Of a stretch of 64,000 bases of DNA, positions 10,610 through 21,936 are shown one piece after another. The position numbers and the translations under genes are program-made. Below the pieces are notes generated by a model. The model worked only from the letters and a program-made list of their open reading frames with translations. It was not told where the DNA came from and searched no databases. The DNA comes from Tieghemostelium lacteum (taxonomy: Eukaryota > Evosea > Eumycetozoa > Dictyosteliales > Raperosteliaceae), in contig LODT01000035.1 of NCBI GenBank assembly GCA_001606155.1, forward strand, positions 248,001-312,000. Reading direction: 5' to 3'. How positions within the stretch are numbered: the first letter of the stretch is position 1; every line of letters begins with the position of its first letter.

Positions 10610-11651
10610 ATGAGTTGTAAAGTTTGTCCATATTGCGGAAATGAATTAAATGTAATTATTAAATTAAAATTTAAATTTCAATGAAAGAAAGAATAAAATG
10701 ATTAATATAAATTAGAAATCAGAACATAATCATATAGAGAATAATAATAATAATAACAATAGTAATAATCAAATAAATAATAGTCAAGGAATTGTTAAAT
10801 GGAGGAAAATTTTATATGAAAAACAAGCATATTCAGATAATTATACAGATGAAACCTTTTTAGTGGGATTAGTACAGAATGCCAATTTTATAAAATATGA
10901 TTTTTGGACAGTTGTAATGGACAGTTTTACAGTTAGTCAACAGATTAGTGCTGTCATATTATTTGTAATTTTATTCTTTCATGCACTTCGACAGACATTG
11001 ACACTACCAGTACTTTTGAGTATGGGTGTTGTACTTTTAGTTGCAGGCTACATTGTAATTAGTTTCATTGACCCAACCTCAAACTTTGAAAGTATAAAAG
11101 ACAGTATATTACATGTTATTCTACTGTTTGGAACTGTGTATGCATTGTCACCAGTTCTGAGGACATTAACCAACTCATTCTCAGATGACACCATCTGGGC
11201 ACTTACTTTTATACTGTTGTTGGCGAGTTTGTTCTTTCACGACTACGGTTACACCAATAACGAATCTACAAAATTCTCAGCACCCGTTTCACTAAATGCA
11301 GCAATATTCGCATCGGTTCTATTAGGGTCAAGATTGACATCAAATATACATGTATTTGTTCTCATTAGTTATGCTATTGAGATTTTTGCTTTATTTCCTA
11401 TAGTTAGACATCACCTGAAACGTCATTCACTAGAGATGCATGTAGGTCTGACTATAATACTTTGCACAACTTGTGGAACACTATTAATGGGTTTAAACAC
11501 TCTATTGGCACTTGTATATATTGGTATCATTAATGTCATAACATTTGTCTGCCCTATATGGTTGATATTCATTCAAAAATACAAAAACGAAATTAACGGG
11601 CCTTGGGATGAGGCATCTGTCACCTCACAATCCGCTGCTGAAAATTGGTAG
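10610..11651 (+). CDS. pigC: PIG-C / GPI2, GPI-GlcNAc transferase subunit
   Basis: Exons 10610-10651 and 10716-11651 flank a 64-nt intron (GTAATT..AATTAG, phase 0), giving 325 residues. The diagnostic PIG-C entry motif KWRKILYEKQAYSDNYTDETFL is at about residues 45-66, followed by NANFIKYDFWTVVMDSFTVSQQ and about eight hydrophobic helices. It ends in a short soluble tail (IFIQKYKNEINGPWDEA). PIG-C is a multi-spanning ER subunit of the complex that transfers GlcNAc to phosphatidylinositol, the first step of GPI-anchor synthesis. The first exon adds MSCKVCPYCGNELN, a CxxCxxC-containing head that the animal and fungal proteins do not have to my knowledge, followed by an Asn run. The start is chosen because the downstream frame has no ATG before the family domain. 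Confidence 0.9.
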
Positions 11652-13032
11652 TTCACACACAACAATATCAAAACTCATAATATTTAAATAATTCTTCCCT
11701 TTTCTCACTTTAAATAAAATTTTAACACACTCGTGTGGAACGAGGTCCAAACAAAAAAAATATCTAATTTTAAGTACTTTTAAGTTTTTTTCTGAAAAAT
11801 AGGTCTAGATTATTTTACGGCATTTTTTTTTTTATTCGTCAGTAACAATAACCAAACAAAAAAACAATAAGATAGTTTATCTGATTACAGATAAGTTCAA
11901 TCTACTCTTTTTTTAGAAACCTTTTGGATAAGAGGTGTAGCATCTGCAGATCAAAATTGCCATTCTTTCAATTGCAATTTAAACAAGACAGAGGTAGCAA
12001 GTTTGGAAAAACAGAGAAAATCCCTTCAAACATAGAGATATTTTGGATTAGATTTAATTTATCAATTAAATAGTCATCATCTTATTTATATATATTTCTT
12101 TTTTTTTTTTTTTAAAACTTTTTCATTGCACACACACGATAACAAATCAAATTTATTTATTTTGATATAGATAGTATTTGTGATAAAACATATCCTTTTT
12201 CAATTGTAATATAAAAGTAAGTGTTTTTGATTTATCATAAAAATTTTAAAAAAAACTCTATATAACAGCCACCCCACACTTTTATAAACACACATCTACC
12301 CACACAAGTAAATTTTGTGATGGTAATTATTTTAAAAAATCATACTTTATTGTGATCACTATATCGCATCCAAAGATTAAATCATTTAATTTAAAAATTT
12401 TCTTTTTTTTTTTTTTTTTTCTCACAATTTCTTTAATTTTTATTATTTCCCTAATTGTGTTTAATTAATCGTAATTGATGTCTAACAGAAATCCTTATTC
12501 TCTAGACATTAATATTATCACATATCTTTAGTGATTTATATTATATTAGTTTTTTTTTTATTCTTTTTCCTTTCTATTGTGACGAATTTTACTTGCAAAT
12601 AGATAAACACCACCATTTGATTTTTAAAATTATTTGATCTATAAAATTTAAAAAAATTTCATTACATACTAAATACTATTATTTTGGATGATTGGTATCA
12701 TAATTATACATAATTAAAGATTATAATTTATTTAACAAAAAAAAAAACGATAGGTAATAATAAAATATTTAATTTATTATTTTACTTGTAATTACAATAA
12801 TATTATAATAATTTCAAAATATATATACATCAACCTATATTTTTTTTTTATATAATAATATCTAATATATATAAATATTTTATTGTAAATCATTATTCAT
12901 TAATCCCCATTGACGACATCATTTCCCCCACTTACACACTATCATCTTATTCACAGAATAGTAACATCAAAAGTAGCAATAATACAATAACAATAGTAAC
13001 AACATTCCGATTTGGGTTTGAAAATACAAATA
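11652..13032. other. Long intergenic region, probably 5' leader of the RRM/R3H gene
   Basis: 1.38 kb without a convincing gene. It is dominated by T and A tracts (long T runs near 11824, 12100, 12403, 12840) with a few GC-richer islands near 11725-11745 and 11930-12000. No tRNA-like boxes were found. The size and the CA-rich stretch before 13033 suggest a long promoter plus untranslated leader for the downstream RNA-binding protein gene. Confidence 0.5.
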
Positions 13033-15495
13033 ATGATCATGAATGATTCAAATAAACAACAGGATGAGGAACTGTCATTTGAAAATTTGACATTTGGTGA
13101 ACCCAATTCAGGAGAATTTGATAATGGATTCCATCCTAGTCATCACCATCCAAGTTCACTCCCACTACACATTCCACAACCACATCACAGTCATCTTCAT
13201 CCACATCAACAACTTCACCACCAACATCAACACCCACTACCACCACACATGAACACACATCACCAATACCAACAACACACACACCAACAACAACAACAAC
13301 AACACCACCACAACACACAACACACACACCACCAACCACCACAACACAACACACCACCAAATGGAAAACCAATTATAAAAACCACTTCACCTAATAGTAT
13401 TGGAAGTAGTCTATTAAGCGTTGGAATAGGATCCAACCCAAACAGTAATAATAACACACCAACTGGTAAATCAAGTAATCTTGGACAATCAGCATCCGTA
13501 GAGAAAAGAAACAAATCTGATAAATCAGATAGACACGCTGTTTTAATAAGTTCAAAAGGCGACAAAATCAATCTAGCTCTTCTACTTAAACAACTTGAAG
13601 AATGTGGACCTGTTAGAGCACACCATTTCAGAGAGAGACAAAACTTTGGATTCGTTCAATTCCTCGACACAGAATCTGCTGATAACGCTATAAACAAACT
13701 CAACAATCGTGAGATTGACTCACAGATTATAACAGTTGAAAGAATCAAGAGAATCACTCCTGGAAAAGATCCAAGAATCAGTAGTGTTGGCTCACCACAA
13801 TGTTCATCACTTCCCACAACTTTACCATCAATGATTGAGAACAAACCCGACAGCACACTAGTTCTCAAAAATCTTCCATTTAATCTCAAACAAGTTCAAC
13901 TTCAGGAGATTCTCGAACATATTAACCCCTCGGCACCACAGTCCGTGAATTTTCATTTTGACAATATTGGTGTTTTTCGTGGTATGGCTTTTGTAAAGTA
14001 CCGTCTCGTTGAAGATGCCGTTAAGGTTTTTGACGCTTTAAATGGCGCCGATGTGCATGGTAGACGTGTTAGACTTGAGTATAAAAGAAAGGTTTCTAAA
14101 TCCTCTGAGATTCCACAAGAGGTTCTAGAAGATGAACAACTAGTTAGAGTACTTGAACAACTAAAGGAATTCCGCGACGATCCAACACAAAATGAAGTTA
14201 CATTCAGTAGTTTTACAGGAGTACAAAGAATGTACATACACAATATGGCTGAGAAATTCAAACTCAATCACACCTCTATCGGAGAGGAACCTAACCGTTC
14301 GATTATTGTCACTAAAAAAGACCCAAATATGCCATCAACATCCTCCAATACCGCAACTACAACTACATCCATGAATGGTAGCAATGGAATGAACTCTTCA
14401 CAAGGTTTTTCAACAACCCCTACATCATCATTCCTCAGTTCAAGTCCACAAATTATTGGAAATCTCTCACAATTACTAAACAGTAGTGGTACAAATTCCA
14501 ACCCTAACAGTATGCAGAATAGTCTATCTACTACACCAACTGGTGGAATTGGTAATATAATCAGTCCACCATCATCATTACCTAATACCACTACCACCAC
14601 CACCTCATCAACATCCAATAGCTTCAATAGTACCATTGGTTTTAATATACCAACAATTATCAATACCAATGCCTCTTCAAATACAAATAACAATAACAGT
14701 TCTTCAACATCAGGAAACACCTCATCAACAGGTACCAAACCAATTAATTTATTATCGCAATCACCATTATTTTTAAATTATGGACAAACTCAATCACCTT
14801 TAAGTAATTCACTAAATATAAGTAATAATAATAATACTTTAAATATTCAAGATTCAAAGATTGGAACATCTTGGGAAAAATCACCTGGTAACTTTTTTAC
14901 TGGTAGAATTAATAGAGATAGATCATTTTCTGCATCTGCAATTTCAAGTGCAAATGATTTGTCAACTTCACCATCTTGGAGGAAATTCGATAATACAAAT
15001 ATAATTTCAAGTAGTAATAGTCAACAACAACAACAACAAAATAGCAACATTAGTCAACAACAGTCAACATTTAATTTATTAACACCAAATACCAATACAC
15101 CAAATAATAGTTTTAGTAATAGTTTTAATTTTTCAAATAATTTTAATTTAAATCCACAGAATAGTAATAGTAATACACAACAGAACAACAATAATAATAA
15201 TAACGCAAATAATAGTATATTTATCCCAACTACACCATTGTCTTCTATAAATAGTAATATTAATAATCTATTAAATAACAATAATCAACAACAACAAATT
15301 TTACTTCAACAACAACAACAATTACAATTACAACAGCAACTATTACAACAACAACAATTACAACAACAAAGTTTCAATTTATCATCACCAACCCGTCAAC
15401 CAAAGGGTCCTGATGGGACAAAAGGTTTTTCAGATGGTTATAAACTTTCAAGAAAGATTGGTCAACAAAGTCCATTACCTTCACCAGCCAATTAA
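13033..15495 (+). CDS. RNA-binding protein with two RRMs and an R3H domain (PIN4/Cip-like)
   Basis: A single-exon protein of about 820 residues from the ATG at 13033; a second ATG at 13039 is equally possible. Order: a His/Gln-rich low-complexity head (about 30-120), a divergent RRM1 (HAVLISSKGDKINL..FGFVQFLDTESADNAINKLN), a canonical RRM2 (STLVLKNLPFNLKQVQLQEIL..GMAFVKYRLVEDAVKVFDALNG) and an R3H-like domain. The R3H part has a leader helix (LVRVLEQLKEF) and an RMYIHNMAEKFKLNHTSIGE block ending in RSIIVTK. A 470-residue Ser/Thr/Asn/Gln-rich tail follows. RRM plus R3H with long disordered arms is the layout of fungal Pin4 and Cip1/Cip2, cytoplasmic mRNA-binding regulators of stress and cell cycle. 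The role here is inferred from that. Confidence 0.82.
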   Translation: MIMNDSNKQQDEELSFENLTFGEPNSGEFDNGFHPSHHHPSSLPLHIPQPHHSHLHPHQQLHHQHQHPLPPHMNTHHQYQQHTHQQQQQQHHHNTQHTHHQPPQHNTPPNGKPIIKTTSPNSIGSSLLSVGIGSNPNSNNNTPTGKSSNLGQSASVEKRNKSDKSDRHAVLISSKGDKINLALLLKQLEECGPVRAHHFRERQNFGFVQFLDTESADNAINKLNNREIDSQIITVERIKRITPGKDPRISSVGSPQCSSLPTTLPSMIENKPDSTLVLKNLPFNLKQVQLQEILEHINPSAPQSVNFHFDNIGVFRGMAFVKYRLVEDAVKVFDALNGADVHGRRVRLEYKRKVSKSSEIPQEVLEDEQLVRVLEQLKEFRDDPTQNEVTFSSFTGVQRMYIHNMAEKFKLNHTSIGEEPNRSIIVTKKDPNMPSTSSNTATTTTSMNGSNGMNSSQGFSTTPTSSFLSSSPQIIGNLSQLLNSSGTNSNPNSMQNSLSTTPTGGIGNIISPPSSLPNTTTTTTSSTSNSFNSTIGFNIPTIINTNASSNTNNNNSSSTSGNTSSTGTKPINLLSQSPLFLNYGQTQSPLSNSLNISNNNNTLNIQDSKIGTSWEKSPGNFFTGRINRDRSFSASAISSANDLSTSPSWRKFDNTNIISSSNSQQQQQQNSNISQQQSTFNLLTPNTNTPNNSFSNSFNFSNNFNLNPQNSNSNTQQNNNNNNNANNSIFIPTTPLSSINSNINNLLNNNNQQQQILLQQQQQLQLQQQLLQQQQLQQQSFNLSSPTRQPKGPDGTKGFSDGYKLSRKIGQQSPLPSPAN

Positions 15496-15925
15496 ATATC
15501 TAAATTAAATCCCAATTTCTCAATAGCTCAAAATAATAATTGAATAATAACAATACCCAAATAACTATAATAAAAGAAAAATTAAAAAAAAAATATCATA
15601 TGATTATCTATTTATTAGAAAACAATTTTAAGTGAAAACAAAAAAAATATCATACTACTTGTTATACTATTATTATTTAAATAAATAAATGGATTATAAA
15701 AAACAATTGAATTTATAATTTTATTATTAAATATTAAATATTAAATATGTTGTGTGTAAATAAATGTTTGGAATATATTTTTTTAATATTTTTTTTTTAT
15801 ACAAAGTTGATGGTGATGATTAATGATAATTATATAATGAATTGCATTGTACTGGTTTGATTAGTTTAGCTAGTTTGAGAATTTAAGTTTGTTTTTTGGT
15901 TTGTTGTTGATTGTTTTTGTTTCTT
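15496..15925. other. Convergent intergenic region
   Basis: 430 bp between two genes that face each other. AT-rich with AATAAA-like polyadenylation signals on both strands. I see no gene in it. Confidence 0.55.
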
Positions 15926-16996
15926 TTAGTTTGCAGCTACAGCCAAAAATAATAAACCAAGTAGAGATTGAATCTCTTCAAGGATTGATTTTGGATTGTA
16001 ATCAGATTGAGATGATTTGATAACAAATTCATTTACGGCACCAGCTAATTTACCAGCATTTTGAGAGATATCAAATGACATTGGATTTTCTGGATTCAGA
16101 CTTATACCAAAAGTAGCAGACTCTTTTACTAATTCCATTAGAATACTGATACATCCCTCAAAGTTTGTTGATTTTTTATGGAGGATGAGTTTTACTGATT
16201 TGGCAGAGAATACAACTCTGTCTAGGAACTGTTGTACCTGTTGTTGCTGTAAACCACTTTCCTTGTTGGTAGTGGCAACTGATTGGGAGGCACTGGTTGT
16301 GAATGGTGATGATGGAATAGATTGTGTTTGTGGTGTTGTACTAGTTTGTGCAGGTGTTGATGATGTTGAACTGGTATTACTACTTCCACTTGAAATGGAA
16401 TTGGTATTGATTTTCAAACCCCATCTTTCAAGTCTTTTGGCTTCTTGTGACATTTTCTCTTGGGAGGTATGTGAATCTACATTGCTCATAATTGAAGTTG
16501 AATCCACTAGATTCTCTTGACTTGTTGAGTTTGTAACCTTTGTTGGTGTATTTGGATACACAATATCACCATTAGCATTAAAAGTAACAGATGGGGATTT
16601 ATTCAAACCCTGTGAGGAATTAAGTGATTGATAAGTTGGGATATTCTCAGCCTTGCTGTCCTCTTCACTTGACAAACCCCATTTCTTTAATCTTTGTTGT
16701 TCCTGTTTGAGTTTCTCATCACTGACACTATTCTGAGGTGTGACTCCAACTACACCAGAGTAAGGTGAAGAGGTATCAACTCCACTGCTAACACCTACAC
16801 TCAACTTTCCAAAATCAGAATTCAAGTTATTACTGCTAGTGGAGTTAACTGGAATACCTGGAATGGATTTGGTATTTACTGGTTCCCATTTAGATGAAAT
16901 GGGACGTGTTTTTCCTTGTTGTGAATTTAATTTACCCGATAATGCCTTATTGAGTCTTTGTTCTTCTCTTTGTTCTTCTGGTGTTAATGTAGACAT
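15926..16996 (-). CDS. Unknown protein with repeated RLxxWGL motif
   Basis: A single-exon 356-residue protein that I do not recognise. Two 16-residue repeats stand out at about 94-110 and 180-195: EKLKQEQQRLKKWGLS and EKMSQEAKRLERWGLK. The N-terminus carries a related basic helix (EEQREEQRLNKALSGK). They are joined by Ser/Asn/Thr-rich linkers. The last 100 residues (from about 253) look like a folded helical domain (FLDRVVFSAKSVKLILHK, ILMELVKESATFGISL, SILEEIQSLLGLLFL). Short linear motifs in disordered linkers in front of a helical bundle suggest a scaffold or adaptor, but this is only inference. No membrane segment or signal peptide is clear. Confidence 0.75.
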   Translation of the reverse strand: MSTLTPEEQREEQRLNKALSGKLNSQQGKTRPISSKWEPVNTKSIPGIPVNSTSSNNLNSDFGKLSVGVSSGVDTSSPYSGVVGVTPQNSVSDEKLKQEQQRLKKWGLSSEEDSKAENIPTYQSLNSSQGLNKSPSVTFNANGDIVYPNTPTKVTNSTSQENLVDSTSIMSNVDSHTSQEKMSQEAKRLERWGLKINTNSISSGSSNTSSTSSTPAQTSTTPQTQSIPSSPFTTSASQSVATTNKESGLQQQQVQQFLDRVVFSAKSVKLILHKKSTNFEGCISILMELVKESATFGISLNPENPMSFDISQNAGKLAGAVNEFVIKSSQSDYNPKSILEEIQSLLGLLFLAVAAN

Positions 16997-17801
16997 TTTC
17001 TAATATAACTATAAAATTTTAAATAAATAAATGTGTTACTATATATTTTAAAATAAATAAATAAAGAAATTTTGATATTTTTTTTTTGGTTTGAATGAAT
17101 CAATAATTTTCAATGAAAATTTTTTTTTGACCGTTTATTTAATTATTTTAAAAAAATAAAATAAAATAAAATTTGGGTTGATTATACCCATTTAATTATC
17201 TAATAATTTTATTTTATTCATTATTTACTTAATGTGGTATATAATCTGATAAACAAATTTTTATTACTTTTTGTATATATATATATACAATCATTTAATT
17301 AATATAAATAAATAATCTATAGGGTTAGATCATTACAGTGTTCTACTTCTTTTATTTTTATTTTTATTTTTTTTTTTTCGTAAAAGAACACCCATAAAAA
17401 ACAAATCTTATGATTCTTGAAGTTTGTTGGAAATTTCAGAATTTCTATGTATAATAATTATTAAGTGATAAATAAAATTAAAAAAAAAATAATAATAATT
17501 ACCTTCAGGAATAGAAGTTTAAAAACCACCTAATCTCATTGAAAGTTACCGGAATCATGATTTTGTAATTGATTGCCTGTTATTCTTATCATATCATATC
17601 ATTTTGTGTCTATAAAACTTTACAGCAAATGATGATTTGAAATTTAAAGAAAAAAAAAAAAAATTTTTTTTTTTTAATTTTTTGCAATTCAAGCTTTAGA
17701 CTAAATAACACCATTTTCTATATTTTTTCTTTATATATAATTTTTTATATATAATTTGTATATAAATTCTATACACCCTATATTGGTGACCCTCTTACCA
17801 A
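16997..17801. other. Divergent intergenic region
   Basis: 805 bp between divergent starts. It has extremely AT-rich stretches with a TATATATATATA run near 17275. An ACCCATAA sequence near 17388 matches the upstream element of dictyostelid small RNA genes, but no recognisable small RNA follows at the expected distance. No coding signal. Confidence 0.5.
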
Positions 17802-20476
17802 ATGGGAGACAGCTTTTTTAAATCATTTCTAGGAGGTGGAAGTTGTGGAAACACTAGTGCGGTACCAGAACATCTCAGTATTGCAAACCCACAACCAAAT
17901 AACTCAAATACAAACAATGGATTTCATTGTTATTTTAGTAAACCACAATCAACTCCGCAATTTCAACAACAAAATACAGTAAACGAACAACAACAACAAC
18001 AACCACAACAATCTCAACAAAATACCAAAGTTAATATTTCAGTAGGAAATGACAATAAGTCAGTTTCTATACCTAAAAACAGTTCTTATAAAGACCTAAC
18101 GACTACAATTAAAGATATGTTTGGAATGAATAACAAATCGACATTGTGTATAAAATATGAGAACAAGAATGGTGATATGCTTAGCGTGGCAACTGATTGT
18201 CAATTAAAGAAAGCATACAGACAAACACCTTCTGCTGACGGTGGTGATTCTGAATTAAGATTAGTAGTTAAAGGTATGTTACTTTGTTTAACTTTTTTGT
18301 ATAATAATATACAAAAATATCTAATATTTTATATAAAAACACAGAGGTAAACAAAAAATGTGAATTTAATGGTTCATTATTTTCCTACTTTTTTGGAAAG
18401 GATAATAAGACACCAGAAAATGCACTGAATTTCACAGCAAATGCATCAAGTCCAGCAGTTGGACAAGCAGTATCTACACCAGATTTCTTGAAAGCCAAAG
18501 ATAATGATGTAATGTTGGATGCAAATTTAAATGCTATACCATCAGCTACAGCACATAATAATCACTTTAATAATCACCATAGCCAACATCAGTCTCAATT
18601 ACATAATAGTGGCAATAACATTTCATTTAGCAATAGTATTAATAATAGTCATATAAACTATTCACCTCTTAGTGGTAGTCTATTTAAACCAATTTCATTT
18701 TCACCAGTAATCAATAATAACAAACAAAGTAATATGGGAGTATACAATAGTTATTCTACTTCCACAACATCCAAATCAGCTACTGTCTCTATACCAGTTC
18801 TAAATAGTAAGCTATCGAGCTCACCTAAACAAACTCAATTGAAACCCACATGCAGTAGTAGCATTACAACAACAACACCGACAGTTAAACAACAACAATC
18901 ACCTACCATTCAATCAAAGAAAGAGGAAGAAGACTCAAAATTGAATAGAAACTTTTCTTTTGATTTTAATATGGATCTAATGGATGACGATAGCAGTAGT
19001 AGTATAAGTTCGAAATCATCTACACCTGTGAATAATAACCCTATGGATAACCAACAGGTTGTTGAGCCTAAGAGTAGCAACAGTGGTAACATTACACCTC
19101 CTATAATGCCACAGGTTTGTTCTAAACAATTTGAACAACAACAGGGACAATGTAAAGAAGTTAGTAGTTTTATGTGTGAGATTACTAAACTGTTTTGTGT
19201 GTTGCAGACTACCAACAATCCAGTGGAACAGACTGAAATCAAACAAACTATTTGCGATAAGATTCAAAATACTTTAAAGACTATGCCATGGATTCTAGGT
19301 GTCTTTCCACAGTTGACTAGATTTGTAAGTCAAAACTGCCCATTTTCAGTGCCTCCTAATACTCCACCACCTTCACCATCTCAAGTCTCACCATTGCTAG
19401 ATATGACAACTAAAGGTAACAATTATGCAACTGTTCATGAAATTAATAAGAATTCCTCTGTGCAAACTGTACAATCTCAAATTACACTTCAAAATTCAAT
19501 AGATTCAAATTCTGAACAACCACAACAATCACCATCTAAATCCATGTATAGAGAACAAGGTCCAATTGTAAACAAAGGTACCAGATGTTCAATATGTTTA
19601 CATTCACCAATTATAGGACCACTCTACAAATGTGTCAATTGTGAAAAATTCATGTTTTGTGATTTTTGTAAATTTGAAAAATCATCCATCCAATGTACAC
19701 CCCCAAATAGCACTCACCAAATCATATTAATTTCATCAAGATTGAATCAAACTAATCAATCAACTCCAATTTCTACATCGCCATCCAATAATAATATAAA
19801 TAATAATAGTTTACACAATAGCACAAATAGCTGCAATAATAATTTAATTAATAATAATAATAGCAATAATAATAATAATAATAATAGTAATTGTATTCCT
19901 GTACAGGCACCAATTAGAGGTTGTCCATACCAGAGAAAACAATTTAAATGTACATATAATGTAAAGTTTTTATCGGATATTACTTTACCACTAGGTTCTT
20001 ATTCTACTCCTGGTCAAAATTTGGTAAAGACTTGGAAAGTAATGAATATGGGTCCAAGTCTACCTTCTGATTGTCTGTTGGTACGTGTTTGTGGTAATAC
20101 TAGACTATCAAAACCACCCAGTATCAATGTATCATCTTTTGTGCCAACTGGTGAACAGTTCATGATTTCTATTCCATTCACTGTTCCTCATATTCCTCCT
20201 CAATGTAGTGAATATCTAGTTGGTGAATACTGGAGATTCTGTACTGCTGATGGTGTCTATTTTGGTGATAAGCTTTGGTTAAGTTTAATTATTAAAAATG
20301 ATCAACAACAACAACAACCATCAACTACCACACCCACTGAATCAAATACCAAATCATTATCAGTAAGTCTTGATAGCAGTGCAAATCAAATTCCAACAGT
20401 TTCATTTTCCAATTTATCTCTATCCTCTCGATCAAACCCCTCGTGTCATTGTGGTGCTGAAAACTGTAATTGCTAG
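17802..20476 (+). CDS. NBR1: NBR1-type autophagy receptor (PB1 - ZZ - FW domain)
   Basis: Exons 17802-18273 and 18345-20476 flank a 71-nt phase-1 intron (GTATGT..ACACAG), giving 867 residues. Domains: a PB1 domain at 75-157 (VNISVGNDNKSVSIPKNSSY..LCIKYENKNGDMLSVATDCQLKKAY); a ZZ zinc finger at about 568-625 (CSICLHSPIIGPLYKCVNCEKFMFC); and the four-tryptophan/NBR1 (FW) domain at about 690-810 (VKFLSDITLPLGSYSTPGQNLVKTWKVMNMG..GEYWRFCTADGVYFGDKLWLSL). This order defines NBR1, the ancestral selective-autophagy cargo receptor that oligomerises by PB1 and binds Atg8 and ubiquitinated cargo. The tail ends CHCGAENCNC, an unusual Cys cluster. No UBA domain is evident after the FW domain, so ubiquitin binding must lie elsewhere or be absent. 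An Atg8-binding motif was not pinned down. Confidence 0.9.
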
Positions 20477-20514
20477 GAACCTCGAACATATCATTCTTTT
20501 TTAATAAAAAAGGT

Positions 20515-20600
20515 TTTATAATGTCAACCTCTAACAGGGTACATTTATATATAATTAAAATCCACTTTCTTTTTTATTTGTACATATTTTGGTGACACAA
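20515..20600. repeat. Imperfect direct repeat, unit 1 (partner at 21149-21222)
   Basis: Both units read TTATAATGT(C/G)AACCTC, then ATATAATTAAAATCC(A/G)CTT, a TTTTTTATTTGT run and ATATTTTGGTGA. They differ by small indels and lie about 630 bp apart in the same orientation. Unit 1 starts 38 bp after the NBR1 stop codon, so the pair may be a duplicated 3' flank or two ends of a decayed insertion. Confidence 0.6.
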
Positions 20601-21148
20601 TTGCACAGGGCAGATGTCAAATTATTTTTAAGTTACAATAAATCAATCTAGTGGATTGATTTGTTCGATTTTAAAAAAGAATTTGAATATATATATATAT
20701 ATATATATTTGAATATATTTCAAGAAAATATATATATATATATTAGGTGTTAAAAATTATTTTTTATCAATTAATAACATACCTGTCCCTACTTTTTCAT
20801 ATGCACACTTTAAAGATGTTAACATATTAGGAAGTACTAACCTAAATATTTTTCAATATCTCAAGATTATTGATACTGTAAATAAACTCATGTTAATATT
20901 TTCATTTTTTCCATTTTATCAATAATCTATTAAATCCATCCTATATCCTTCAAACTTCGACTTTATCATAACCGCCTATAACTTCTATTTATCTGTTTAA
21001 ACAATCAATTTATTCTTTGATCTATTATCCTGATTGAGAGTCTAAATCTGGTTCTAGTTTAGGGATGTGTCATTAATACTGTTTCTCCTTTCTTGCTCAT
21101 TATACATCATTTTTTATGTTCTACAATTAATCAAAGAATTATTGTAGT

Positions 21149-21222
21149 TATAATGTGAACCTCACTTATATAATTAAAATCCGCTTAGTTTTTTATTTGT
21201 GCAGATATTTTGGTGAACACAA
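21149..21222. repeat. Imperfect direct repeat, unit 2 (partner at 20515-20600)
   Basis: Second unit of the repeat described at 20515-20600. It lacks about 10 bp of unit 1 between the CCTC and ATATAATTAAAATCC blocks. The intervening 550 bp shows no coding potential. Confidence 0.6.
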
Positions 21223-21936
21223 AATAAACCAAAAAAGAAGATATTTGTGTTGTGGAATTTAAAAAAAAAATAATTTTGGGTAATTTCTTCAAAATTTTAT
21301 TATTTATCTGAAGGTAAAATCATTATTGATTGTAGCAAATTATATGAATTTTATAATTAATTAATTATCACTTCACAAAATTATGAAATTATTAATTCTT
21401 AAAAATATTTTTATAAGATTGATGAAAAATTTGAAAATGATAGGAAGAGATTGAAAATGATTGGTTTAGGCCCTAATTTGAGATATATTTTTAAGGCCCA
21501 TTGTAAATTACTTTTTTTTTTTATTTTTTTTAAATTCTTGCTCAGGAGCACTGATTGTTTAAATAAACAACAACACATCTGTTTATTTATATCTTTATAT
21601 ATTCCACTTCATTAATTTTTATTTTTATTTTTTGATTTTTATAAAAAATTTAAACTTTTATATTTAATTACAACCTACCCCTCCTTCTATATTTCCCTCA
21701 AATAGTGGTATGTGTGATTATATTAAAATTTTTTTTTTCTCTTTAGATAAAACATTTAAACAATTAAACAGAGTTCATATTAACAATCAAGTTAAAAAAA
21801 AAAAAATTTAAAATTTAGATTTCTTTTTAAAAAGGATAAAATTAGAAAAAACAAAAATATACACACAACAATTGTATCACAAATTTAGATAAAAAAAGAA
21901 AGACAAGTTAAAAATTTTTTTCCTAAATAGAATAAA

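Larger units (their letters stand above)
20477..21936. other. Long intergenic region with an internal imperfect direct repeat
   Basis: 1.46 kb between NBR1 and the Roco gene. It holds (AT)n tracts near 20689-20745 and an imperfect ~75-bp direct repeat listed separately. The last ~350 bp before the Roco ATG is A/T-tract promoter and leader sequence. No convincing reading frame. Confidence 0.5.

Noticed and set aside
13136-13571. Minus-strand Val/Cys-rich frames
   Set aside because: Shadows of the His/Gln-rich head of the RRM/R3H protein; composition is that of reversed CAC/CAA repeats.
17385-17470. Small RNA gene after an ACCCATAA upstream element
   Set aside because: No conserved 5' or 3' stem of dictyostelid class I RNAs follows; one short match in AT-rich DNA is expected by chance.
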